Assembly (NCBI GenBank): GCA_903834285.1
Contig: CAILIO010000354.1
Coordinates: forward strand, 1 to 32,001
DNA from: an uncultured Sphingomonadales bacterium
Lineage (GTDB): Bacteria; Pseudomonadota; Alphaproteobacteria; Sphingomonadales; Sphingomonadaceae
Reading direction: 5' to 3'
Length of the DNA stretch: 32,001 nucleotides
The notes under the pieces were generated by a model. The model saw only the letters and a list, made by a program, of their open reading frames with translations. It did no database searches and was not told the origin of the DNA. The translations under genes were made by a program, and so were the position numbers. Position 1 is the first letter of the stretch. Every line of letters begins with the position of its first letter. Of this stretch, positions 9,001 through 16,063 are shown piece by piece.

Positions 9001-9450
9001 GCGCGGATCGCCGCCGTCCACCGGCACGAGATAGAGCCGGTCGAGATCGCGCACCGTCTCGCGCGATGAGCGAAAAAGGACACTGTGCCCGTCGGCACTC
9101 CAGCCGAGAGCGACGTCGTTGCCGGGGTGCCAGGTCAGGCGGCGGGGCACGCCGCCCGCTGCAGGCACGATATAGACATCGCGGTTGCCATCGTAGCGTC
9201 CGGTGAAAGCGATCATCGTGCCATCGGGCGAGAACACCGGCCCGGTGCTGTCACCCTGCCCGGTTACCAGCAGGCGCGCGGTGCCGCCGCTGCGCGGCAC
9301 TGTCCAGATCGCGCCGGCATAGTCGAAAGCGATCTCGCCGGCCGAAAGGGTGGGATGCTGCAGCAGCCGAGGCGCCTCGCGCCCCTGCGCGGCACTGCCG
9401 ACGAGTGCAGCCGCCATGAGCGCAGTCGCCGCAAACCATGCACCTCGCAT
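6088..9450 (-). CDS. tricorn-like S41 family protease
   Basis: 1120 residues, close to archaeal tricorn (about 1070). Order: signal peptide (1-23), a long beta-propeller region with repeated PD40/WD40-like 'SPDGK.vAY' blades (about 30-540), a Lys/Asp-rich linker (about 550-590), then C1, PDZ and C2 protease parts. Catalytic residues by spacing to tricorn: H779 (GVGHTFV), S1001 (MSGSGGD) and E1059 (VENIGIPPD). The distances 222 and 58 match tricorn's 219 and 58. The residue before the His is Gly, where archaeal tricorn has Ser745. The tail is Pro-rich. Likely a periplasmic peptidase that degrades oligopeptides. Start ATG 9450 has GGAAGGAA just upstream and gives the signal peptide; a longer in-frame reading to 9732 would bury it. 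Confidence 0.92.
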   Translation of the reverse strand: MRGAWFAATALMAAALVGSAAQGREAPRLLQHPTLSAGEIAFDYAGAIWTVPRSGGTARLLVTGQGDSTGPVFSPDGTMIAFTGRYDGNRDVYIVPAAGGVPRRLTWHPGNDVALGWSADGHSVLFRSSRETVRDLDRLYLVPVDGGDPRPVPLPSGEAGSLSADGSHIAYTPFNQWQPAWKRYRGGQTDRIWIADLKDSAITKVPRENSNDRNPMFVGEDVYFLSDRDGPVTLYRYAAEAGSVSRVVANDKGFDMASAAAGPGGIVIDHFGRLELYDLAAGTVSRVPVMIGAEAVARRPHVKTLETGDIAKAVLTASGKRIVVEAHGEVLSVPAEKGDARNLTQTTGVAERDPAPSPDGKSVAYFSDESGEYALHVRAADGTGSVRKIDLGTPGSFFYAPVWSPDSKRIVFSDKRLNLWLVDLTAAAPKPARIATDRYDSPDFNFDPAWSPDSRFIAFAVQGTNHLHTIMIHTVAAGTAQALTDGLSDAVSPRFDAGGDVLYFIVNTSRGLGAGWLDMSSLGRATEGAVYAAVLRKDAAAPTAPQSDEEGAADEKQDKAAADKSADSKGTDKSKDKDKDKDKAPKPVQIDFAGLDQRIVALGLPVARYVALFPAEAGAVLAVTAPVVATDNDLIDESGAPTPVSVVRYDAKTRKPASLIEGADADTLSVSADGKKILFAKKGDRFIVSTEAGADPASKPSPTAVKFAAAINVDPISEWRQMYHEVWRIERDFLYDPKAQGLDLARAEKLYEPFLVGLGSRAELNALFAEMTGHIGVGHTFVFGGEGPKQTPVNVGLLGADFELVGGHYRFRNVLKGESWNPGLQAPLAQPGAEVRAGEYLLAVNARPVDPSSEVFKSFEGLAGKQTVLTVGPNPDGTGARTVKVVPIASDIPLRLHSWMEANRRLVDTLSGGKLAYVYLPDTAGGGFANFNRYYFGQIGKQGAIIDERFNHGGDIADFIVDQLKRTPQMVNSTREGEPVVEPAQAIFGPKVMLINQMSGSGGDALPWLFRKAGVGTLVGTRTWGGLVGIGGYPTLMDGGGITAPRWAIYGTKGEWEVENIGIPPDIEVEQDPAQMRLGHDPQLEAAVRIALDALAKSPPPSFVQPPAPDRKPVLPDNAD
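7706..7729. repeat. four-copy hexamer tandem repeat inside the protease gene
   Basis: TCCTTG is repeated four times without mismatch, with degenerate copies on both sides (about 7700-7740). On the coding strand it reads as AAGGAC units, giving alternating Lys-Asp in the linker between propeller and protease parts. Because the unit is six bases, copy-number slippage keeps the reading frame. Confidence 0.9.
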
Positions 9451-9696
9451 GCCCGTTCCTTCCCGTGATGTTCGTGTCGAAAGCCCCGCAGTCGGCAAGT
9501 AAGTGCCGTGGCAGTTCGCAAAATCAACCGGAAATAGGACCGATCCGCGTTTTATTCCCGGCATCGATCCGCGCACAGGCCGGCCGCTGCGCAAGCAAAC
9601 CGAGTGCCCCTTTCCCGCCAGCCGCCAATCTGAAACAAGGATTTCTGGAGTTCCGGAGATCCCGACAGTCACGGCCGGGCGCTCCGGTCCGTCGGG

Positions 9697-10465
9697 GTGG
9701 CAGGCATGCAGGATCAGCAGTCGATCGGACAATCCGCGATGCGCAAGGCCTTGTGGCGCATCTTGCCGCTGATCCTGCTCGCCTATCTGTGCGTGTTCAT
9801 CGACCGTGTGAATGTGAGCTTTGCCGCCGTCCAGATGAACGTCGATCTCAAGTTCAGCGCGACGATCTACGGGCTGGGGGGCGGGCTGTTTTTCCTTGGT
9901 TATGCCGTGTTCGAAATTCCCTCTAACATCATGGCAGTCCGCTTCGGCCCCCTTGCCTCTGCTCGAGATAACGGGATTGGATACAGCCCATGTCGGTTAT
10001 CTGGTGACGCTTGGCGGCGTGATCGGTGCTGCGGTGATGGTGCTCGTGGGGGATATTGCAGACCGCCATGGTGATCGGTTCCTCGGCGCCTTCTGGCTTT
10101 TGCTCGCGATGGGCGCTGCCTTGCTGGCGATGGCCCTTGCGCAGTCACAAGTGGGCGTGACAGCGACCTATACGGTGTTCGCGGCTGGTTGCTTTACTTG
10201 CGCCATGCTGGTCTCGTCCGGCTGGGCCGATGTGCTCCATGTCCGCGAACTGGCCGTGGGCGCGGCGGCGATCAATTCGGTATGCCGGCTCGGCTCCTTC
10301 GTGATGCCGTTTGGCTGTGGCGCAGCGCGCGATGCGACGGGCAGCTTTGCGGCCGGATTGAGCGGGTTGGCCATCATGGCACTGGCCGGGGCGCCGCTGG
10401 CGCTGCTGATCCGCAAGGCGGCGCTGCGCCGGGCGGCGGATGGCGCGGAGGCGCTCGCAGCCTGA
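9697..10465 (+). pseudogene. MFS transporter with internal deletion and frameshift
   Basis: Two MFS pieces lie in different frames. The first (from ATG 9697 or 9706) encodes the start of an anion:cation-symporter-type MFS protein: 'AYLCVFIDRVNVSFAAVQM' (TM1) and 'GLFFLGYAVFEIPSNIMAVRFG' (TM2). It then runs into nonsense and stops at 10074. The second piece is in the +1 frame from about 9950 ('LPLLEITGLDTAHVGYLVTLGG') and carries what look like TM8-12, including the DIADRHGDR loop, ending at 10465. Together they give about 255 residues where the family has about 430, so roughly TM3-TM7 are missing. This is a true internal deletion with the breakpoint near 9945-9955, not only a sequencing frameshift. 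No working transporter is expected. Confidence 0.85.
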
Positions 10466-10550
10466 GCGGCTGTTGACCAAGGCCCTGTCCTCCGGCTTCG
10501 AAATCTGCCACGCTCTTGTCAAGCACTCCTTTCCGATCGGCCCGTCTCCC

Positions 10551-11024
10551 ATGCTTTCCACCCCCGTCCTTGTCGCCGCCGGCGGCGCGATTGCTCTTGG
10601 CGTGGTGGGCGGGCTAATGACGCCGATCGGGCCCTGGTACGCGAACCTGCGCAAACCCCGCCTGCAGCCGCCGAACTGGCTGTTCGGCCCGGCCTGGACG
10701 GTGATTCTGGGGCTGGCGGCGTGGTCTGCGGCGGCGGCGTGGGATGCGGCAACGACAGATGCCGCGCGCACGAGCGTGGTGATCCTGTTTGCTACCAACG
10801 CGCTTTTTCATCTGCTATGGAGTCCGCTCTTCTTCAAGCTGCGGCGACCGGATTGGGCGCTGATCGAGGTCGTGTTCCTCTGGTCCTCGCTCGTCGCGCT
10901 GGTGGTCGGGCTCTGGCCGATCTCGCCTTTCGCGGCGAAGCTGATCATTCCTTATCTGCTCTGGGTGAGCTTTGCCGCGTGGCTGAACTGGGCGATCGTG
11001 CGGCTGAACGCGCCGTTTCGCTAG
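10551..11024 (+). CDS. tspO: TspO/MBR family protein
   Basis: 157-residue integral membrane protein with five predicted helices. The family signature is clear: WYANLRKPRLQPPNWLFGPAWT after TM1, NALFHLLWSPLFF in the middle, and PYLLWVSFAAWLNWAIVRLN at the C-terminus. TspO proteins bind porphyrins and cholesterol-like ligands and affect tetrapyrrole and stress responses in alphaproteobacteria. The start at ATG 10551 fits family length but has no clear Shine-Dalgarno sequence; an in-frame start at 10440 would overlap the MFS remnant. It lies 85 bases downstream of that remnant and is convergent with greB. Confidence 0.92.
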   Translation: MLSTPVLVAAGGAIALGVVGGLMTPIGPWYANLRKPRLQPPNWLFGPAWTVILGLAAWSAAAAWDAATTDAARTSVVILFATNALFHLLWSPLFFKLRRPDWALIEVVFLWSSLVALVVGLWPISPFAAKLIIPYLLWVSFAAWLNWAIVRLNAPFR

Positions 11025-11090
11025 TTGCGCCTCCGACCTGCTTTTCTCGGGCCACCTCCCACTTTGCACTTCGTGAAAATAGGGAGGGCC

Positions 11091-11576
11091 TCAGGCGGCG
11101 GGATACGTGATCGCGATCACTTCCCATTCCTTTTCACCGCCGGGGAGCCGGACCTTGCGCAAGTCTCCCACCTTGGCGCCGCGCAGGGCGCGGGCGATGG
11201 GGGCGCTCCAGCCGATGCGGCGGGCGGTGGCGTCCTGCTCGTCGTCGCCGACGAGCGTGAGCGTGAGGTGGGCATCGTTGTCATCGGCGATTTCGACCGT
11301 GGCGCCGAAGAGGACGCGCGTCTGGTCCGGCTGGCGAGCAGGATCGATCACGCGCGCGGCTTTCATCCGCTTGGCGAGGAAATTCAGCTCGCGGTCGATC
11401 TCGCGCATGCGCTTGCGGCCATAGAGGTAATCGCCGTTTTCGGAGCGGTCGCCGTTGCCGGCCGCCCAGCTGACGATCTCGACGATGGCGGGCCGCTCGG
11501 TGCCGAGCAGGTGGTCGTAGCGGGCGCGCAAGGCGGCCATGCCGGCGGGGGTAATCGGGTTGCCATCATGTTGCAT
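11091..11576 (-). CDS. greB: transcription elongation factor GreB
   Basis: 161 residues, against 158 in Escherichia coli GreB. It binds the RNA polymerase secondary channel and stimulates cleavage of backtracked transcripts. The tip of the N-terminal coiled coil carries the acidic residues in GNGDRSENGDY (D43, E46), followed by the GreB-type LYGRKRMREIDRELNFLAKRM. The C-terminal FKBP-like domain follows (VEIADDNDAHLTLTLVGDDEQDA). The wording 'ENGDYLYGRKR' favours GreB over GreA. Start ATG 11576; no strong Shine-Dalgarno sequence is seen. Confidence 0.92.
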   Translation of the reverse strand: MQHDGNPITPAGMAALRARYDHLLGTERPAIVEIVSWAAGNGDRSENGDYLYGRKRMREIDRELNFLAKRMKAARVIDPARQPDQTRVLFGATVEIADDNDAHLTLTLVGDDEQDATARRIGWSAPIARALRGAKVGDLRKVRLPGGEKEWEVIAITYPAA

Positions 11577-11685
11577 TGATTGGGGTCTAGCCGGGGATGG
11601 CCTCGCATGGAAGGTTGCCCCGATGCAGGGGCGGGCCTAGGGCGGGGGCTCGTGATTGCCGATACCAATTGCCGACGAGGTTTCC

Positions 11686-11889
11686 ATGGCCAAGACCATT
11701 GCGCTGACACTGACCGAAGACGAACTCGAAATCCTCGTGGATGCGCTCGAGGCCGACCTTGAAGGCTATGCCGAGGCGGCCGAGGAAGCCCGCGCGGACA
11801 ACAACAAGGAAGACATCGAGACGTTCAAGCTGGCGGCGCTGAACATCCAGAAGCTGCTGGCGCGGCTGCAGGATATGCTGCCCGAATAA
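11686..11889 (+). CDS. small acidic hypothetical protein (67 aa)
   Basis: 67 residues, strongly acidic and helical (LTEDELEILVDALEADLEGYAEAAEEA ... IQKLLARLQDMLPE), with heptad-like Leu spacing, so it probably forms a helical hairpin or coiled coil. No signal peptide, cysteine cluster or known motif. ATG 11686 has GAGG at 11677-11680; an in-frame ATG at 11656 lacks one. It is divergent from greB and ends three bases before the stop of the lytic transglycosylase on the other strand. I do not recognise the family; codon use and the ribosome site support it being real. Confidence 0.75.
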   Translation: MAKTIALTLTEDELEILVDALEADLEGYAEAAEEARADNNKEDIETFKLAALNIQKLLARLQDMLPE

Positions 11890-11892
11890 GCG

Positions 11893-13920
11893 TCAGCCGG
11901 GCGCCGGCTTGCCAAGGAAGTGGCTGAGCGGATTGGGCCCGTTGTAGCTGGCCTTATCCGGATTCATTGCTTCGTAGACGACAGCGTTTTCCATCACGCG
12001 CTGGACATAGTTGCGCGTTTCGGAGAGCGGGATGCGCTCGATCCAGTCGATCCAGCCCACACCGCCCGCGCGGGGATCGCCGTTGGCGCGCAGCCACTTG
12101 TTCACGTTGCCCGCGCCCGCATTGTAGGCGGCGACGGCGAGTGGATAGCTGCCGTTGTAATAATTGAGCAGCCGCTGGAAGTAGGCGCCGCCGACCTGCA
12201 GGTTGAAGCCGGCATCTTCGATCAGCGCGGTGTTGGAATAGGACAGGCCGAGCTTGCCCGCCTGTTCGTTGGCGGTTGCGGGCATGAGCTGCATGAGGCC
12301 GCGCGCGCCGGCATGGCTGACGGCGTTTTGCGCGAACTGGCTTTCCTGCCGCGCGATGGCGTGGATCATCGTCCACGCATGCTCGTAGCCTTGCGGCACC
12401 GGGATGACCGGGAAAGCGATGTGCTGGAAATCGAGGTAGCCGCGCGCCGCGGCGGCTTGGCCGACGATGACGCCGAGATCGCGGCGGCCCAGTTCGCGCG
12501 CGAGATCGGCGACAAGGACGTGCTGGCTCTTGCTCTGTTGCTGATCGCTGATCTCGCGGAAGAAGCGCACAGTGGTGCGCCAGTCCGCATCGCGCGCAGC
12601 CTCGCGCACCGCCTGCGTGATGAGCGCGGCGTTGAAGCGCGCGCGTTCGTCCGGCGAGGGCTGAACATCGGCGTCGGCTGCGAAGCGCGGGACAGGCCGG
12701 CCGAGCCGTTCTAAGGCGAGGAGGCCATAGAACTGGTCCCCATAGGCGGCGGCCATTTCGAAATAGCGCTGCGCATCGTTCGCCTGTCCGCCCTGCGCGG
12801 CAGCGATACCAGCCCAGTAGAAGCCCTTGGAGCGCGTGCCCGGGGTGCGTGCGGCCGACCCATAGCGCCAGAACAGCGGCGCGGCATCGGCGCCATTGCC
12901 CAACTGGCGCAGCGCCTGCTGCCCGCCGAGCCACATCAGCGACGTGTAGTCGTCGCGCAAGTCGTAGGGCATCTGGCTGATGTCCTCGCCGCGCGCGAAG
13001 GCATCGTCGATCCCGGCGGCGATGCGGTAGGCGGTGCGGACATCACCCACCGAGGCGGCGCCCCGCGCGTTGGCGAGGAGTTCGTCCACCCATTTGTCGC
13101 GATTGAGCGGGGGGCGGGCGAGCAGCGGCCGGTTCGCGATCAGTGCCTGCGCGGCGGCGCGGTTGCCCTGGCGGCGCAGCTGGCGCGAGCGCGAATAGAT
13201 GAATCCGGGATCGGCATTGAGCACATCGGCGCTTGTGCCGGCTGCGGCGGCGTAGGGATCGAGGCCGAGCAACGTGGCAAGGCGTGCTGCGAAAAGCCCG
13301 CGCCGGGCGGCGCTCACGCGTGCGGTCTGGCGGGCGGCAGGCGAAGGGTTTCCGGCCCAGAGCAGCGCGTCCATCCGCGCATCCTCATCGTCGGGCGTGA
13401 AAGTACCGCCCCAGCCGGCGAGGATGGCCGCTTCCGCTGTCTCGCTCATCGACCCGCCGCGCCAGGCGGCGCGGGCTTGCGCATCGGCCTCGGGCCGGCC
13501 GAGGGCCTTCAAAGCGAGGGTATATTGCGCGCGGGCCGGGTTGGTCAGCGGCGGCACGCGGTCGAAGAAGGCGACGACGCTGCTGGAATCGGCCGACTGG
13601 CGATCAAGCGCGGCTTCAGCAGCGCGGCGCAGCTTGTCCTCCTCCGGGAAGCCGCGATAGCTGAGGATAAAGCTGGAGTAATCACCGAACGTGAAGCGGT
13701 CGGAGCTGTTGAGCAGCTGCCAGCGGTCGATTGCCTGCGCCATCGGGCCTTGCCCTTGCGCGATCAGCTTGGCGCGCGCGGCATCCCATGCGTTTGCCCC
13801 GGCATCGACATCGCTGGCGTGACACGCAGCGGATGCGGCGAGCACCGGCAGCAGCGCTGTGCCCAGCAGCAGCTTTCGCCATAGCTTTGCGGCATCCACA
13901 CTCATCTCCATGCTGGACAT
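11893..13920 (-). CDS. soluble lytic murein transglycosylase
   Basis: 675 residues, close to E. coli Slt70 (645). A signal peptide (to about residue 35) is followed by a long helical superhelix region and a C-terminal SLT (PF01464) domain. The catalytic Glu is E526 in ARQESQF, followed by SHAGARGLMQLMPATA and LAVAAYNAGAGNVNKWL, all typical of family 1 transglycosylases. It cleaves the MurNAc-GlcNAc bond of peptidoglycan to give 1,6-anhydro ends. C33 follows ASAA, a poor lipobox, so a soluble periplasmic form is more likely. ATGs at 13920, 13911 and 13905 are all possible starts; the ribosome site does not decide. Divergent from dapA across 100 bases. Confidence 0.92.
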   Translation of the reverse strand: MSSMEMSVDAAKLWRKLLLGTALLPVLAASAACHASDVDAGANAWDAARAKLIAQGQGPMAQAIDRWQLLNSSDRFTFGDYSSFILSYRGFPEEDKLRRAAEAALDRQSADSSSVVAFFDRVPPLTNPARAQYTLALKALGRPEADAQARAAWRGGSMSETAEAAILAGWGGTFTPDDEDARMDALLWAGNPSPAARQTARVSAARRGLFAARLATLLGLDPYAAAAGTSADVLNADPGFIYSRSRQLRRQGNRAAAQALIANRPLLARPPLNRDKWVDELLANARGAASVGDVRTAYRIAAGIDDAFARGEDISQMPYDLRDDYTSLMWLGGQQALRQLGNGADAAPLFWRYGSAARTPGTRSKGFYWAGIAAAQGGQANDAQRYFEMAAAYGDQFYGLLALERLGRPVPRFAADADVQPSPDERARFNAALITQAVREAARDADWRTTVRFFREISDQQQSKSQHVLVADLARELGRRDLGVIVGQAAAARGYLDFQHIAFPVIPVPQGYEHAWTMIHAIARQESQFAQNAVSHAGARGLMQLMPATANEQAGKLGLSYSNTALIEDAGFNLQVGGAYFQRLLNYYNGSYPLAVAAYNAGAGNVNKWLRANGDPRAGGVGWIDWIERIPLSETRNYVQRVMENAVVYEAMNPDKASYNGPNPLSHFLGKPAPG

Positions 13921-14020
13921 TCCGGCTTTCGTCTTCCTATCAGGCGCATGTTACGGCGGCGACCCGACAAGGCTCGCTGCGCCGCGAATGCCATGTGGCG
14001 CAAATCGAAGGGCAAAGTCC

Positions 14021-14902
14021 ATGTTTTCCGGCTCCATTCCGGCTTTGGTGACACCTTTTCGCGGCGGCGTGTTCGACGAGAAAGCGTTTCGCCAGCTCGT
14101 CGACTGGCAGATCGAGAACGGGTCCTCGGCCCTGGTGCCCTGCGGCACGACGGGCGAGGCCTCCACGCTGTCCAACGCCGAGCACCACCGCGTGATTGAG
14201 GTCTGCGTCGAGCAAGCAGCGGGCCGCGTTCCGGTGATCGCGGGCTGCGGTAGCAATGATACGATGAACGCACACTTGCACATGACCTTCTCGCGCAAGA
14301 GCGGGGCGAAGGCGGCGCTGTGCGTGGCGCCCTATTACAACCGGCCAAGCCAGGCGGGCCTGCTCGCGCATTTCGGCTATCTGGCCGAGCACAGCGAAAT
14401 GCCCATCATTCTGTATAACGTGCCGGGCCGCACGGTGACCGATATCCTGCCCGAGACGGTGTGCGAACTCGCGCGGCGCTATCCGGACAAGATCGTGGGC
14501 ATCAAGGACGCGAGCGGCGACCTTTCCCGCGTGACCGATCACCGCATGGGCATCGGCAAGCATTTCTGCCAGCTTTCGGGCGATGACGAACTGGCGTTGC
14601 CCGCCAATGCCGCGGGTGCAGTCGGGTGCATTTCGGTCACCGCTAATGTCGCTCCGCGCCTCTGCGCCGATTTTCAGGCGGCCTGCGCGGCGGGCGATTT
14701 CGAGAAGGCGCGCGAGATCAATGATCTGCTCTATCCGCTGCACTACGCGATGTTCGAGGACGCCTCACCGGGGCCGGTGAAGTATGCGCTGAGCCGGGTG
14801 CACGACTACATCACCGAGGACCTGCGCCTGCCGCTGGTGCCGTGTAGCGACAAGGCCCGCGCCGAGGTGGATGCGGCGCTGGCGCATGCGGGCCTCATCT
14901 GA
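14021..14902 (+). CDS. dapA: 4-hydroxy-tetrahydrodipicolinate synthase
   Basis: 293 residues, against 292 in E. coli. It condenses pyruvate with aspartate semialdehyde in the lysine/diaminopimelate pathway. The Schiff-base lysine is K162 (VGIKDASGD), the triad tyrosine is Y132 (LYNVPGRT), and the GTTGEAST pyruvate-binding motif is present. Start at ATG 14021 (MFSGSIPALVTPF) fits the family N-terminus and has AAGG about 9 bases upstream; the longer in-frame reading from 13859 overlaps the transglycosylase start. In relatives dapA is often followed directly by smpB; here about 5.6 kb separates them. Confidence 0.97.
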   Translation: MFSGSIPALVTPFRGGVFDEKAFRQLVDWQIENGSSALVPCGTTGEASTLSNAEHHRVIEVCVEQAAGRVPVIAGCGSNDTMNAHLHMTFSRKSGAKAALCVAPYYNRPSQAGLLAHFGYLAEHSEMPIILYNVPGRTVTDILPETVCELARRYPDKIVGIKDASGDLSRVTDHRMGIGKHFCQLSGDDELALPANAAGAVGCISVTANVAPRLCADFQAACAAGDFEKAREINDLLYPLHYAMFEDASPGPVKYALSRVHDYITEDLRLPLVPCSDKARAEVDAALAHAGLI

Positions 14903-14923
14903 GCCGATTGCCGCTCTGGCCGG

Positions 14924-15883
14924 TTATCTCGCCGGTTCAAGCTTGGTATTGAGCACCCAGCCGACATTGTCATTGTCATCAGCCACTTCCCACCACAGGC
15001 CGTCCTTGTTGCCGGTGGGATAGACGGTTGCGCCCGGGGCAAGCGTGCGGACGACCTTTCCGTTGGCTGCCGCGGTCTGGCGCATGGTGCTGGGCGCGAT
15101 CGTGATGTAGCTCTTGGTGGGTGAGGCTTCGGCAGTGCCTTCGGCGCCCGGCTGGACCCCGCCAAGTTCGGTCACCAGCTTCGAATAGGCGTCGATGAAG
15201 GCCAGCGTGACGATGCGGCCGATATCGGTGTTGTCATAGCCGCCGCCGACTGCGCCCACGCCGATCCCACCGAAAAAGCCGCCGCCGCCGCCGAACCCGA
15301 TGTCGTTCTTGGCGGCATAGCCTTCGACCGTGGCGATGGTTTCGGTGGTGCGCACGTTGGTGACGGAGAGCACGGTGTTGGCTTCGAGCTTGCGGCTGCG
15401 AATTCCGCCGATCAGGCCGCCGAAGGCACCGCCGATGAGGCCGCCGACCGCCGCCGCGCCGCCGCTACCCTGTGCATTGCCATTGGAGGCCTGCACCTCG
15501 GCGACGAGCACGTAGTCTGCCGCCTTGATCTGGTTCTGGCCGACGTTCGAGCGGCGCTGGAGGCCAAGGTTGTTGCCGATCTCGCGCTCGGTCTTGGCGG
15601 CATCGAGTCCGCTGCCGCGATCGACCAGATTGAAGCATCCCGAGCGCTGGACGATCACCTTGAGCAGCTTCTGCGGCGGAGCCAGGCTGAACTGGGTCCA
15701 GCCCCTGGGATCATCGCCATCGATGATCGAGATCGTGCCGAGCTTGCGCGTGCAATGAGGCACGTCGCTCACGGCCTGACGCTGAAGCTTTTCCGCATTC
15801 GAAGCCTTCGCCTGCCGGGGCTCTGCCATGACGGGCGTTGCCACGAGCGAAAGTGCTGCCGCCGACGCAATAAGGTTCTTCAT
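14924..15883 (-). CDS. CsgG/HfaB-like exported protein with C-terminal SH3-like segment
   Basis: 319 residues. A signal peptide (1-20, ATPVMA) is followed by a CsgG-like part: 'LLKVIVQRSGCFNLVDRG', 'AADYVLVAEVQ', and 'NTDIGRIVTLAFIDAYSKLV' near the end. Between these lie two Gly-rich stretches: a GxxxG-rich segment around 160-180 (VGGLIGGAFGGLIGG) and an FGGGGGFFGGIG stretch around 225-245. The last 60 residues ('LAPGATVYPTGNKDGLWWEVADDNDNVGWVL') look like a bacterial SH3 domain, which in other proteins binds peptidoglycan. CsgG proteins form outer-membrane secretion pores or assembly factors; no curli or holdfast genes are nearby. Start ATG 15883 is preceded by GGGGGGA and gives the signal peptide. 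CsgG assignment is moderately sure, the SH3 call less so. Confidence 0.75.
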   Translation of the reverse strand: MKNLIASAAALSLVATPVMAEPRQAKASNAEKLQRQAVSDVPHCTRKLGTISIIDGDDPRGWTQFSLAPPQKLLKVIVQRSGCFNLVDRGSGLDAAKTEREIGNNLGLQRRSNVGQNQIKAADYVLVAEVQASNGNAQGSGGAAAVGGLIGGAFGGLIGGIRSRKLEANTVLSVTNVRTTETIATVEGYAAKNDIGFGGGGGFFGGIGVGAVGGGYDNTDIGRIVTLAFIDAYSKLVTELGGVQPGAEGTAEASPTKSYITIAPSTMRQTAAANGKVVRTLAPGATVYPTGNKDGLWWEVADDNDNVGWVLNTKLEPAR

Positions 15884-16063
15884 CAAGTCCCCCCGGATCA
15901 GATACGAATCGCAAGCCTCAAGTCCATAGAATGTGCTTGCTTGCGCGATATGACAACGGCGGGTCTTCGCCTTTTTTCCCTGACGTGGCCAAATTGGACG
16001 CAAGATCAATTTGTTCTCGTCGCGCGAACCGCTGGGATCTTCTCTTGCGGTACGCGGGATTGG

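Noticed and set aside
9697..10074. Stand-alone short membrane protein from the first MFS frame
   Set aside because: The last 40 residues are off-frame Arg/Cys-rich sequence, so it is the remnant of a longer gene.
11025..11090. Terminator between tspO and greB
   Set aside because: Only a short interrupted stem (CCTCCC/GGGAGG) with no T-run; too weak to list.
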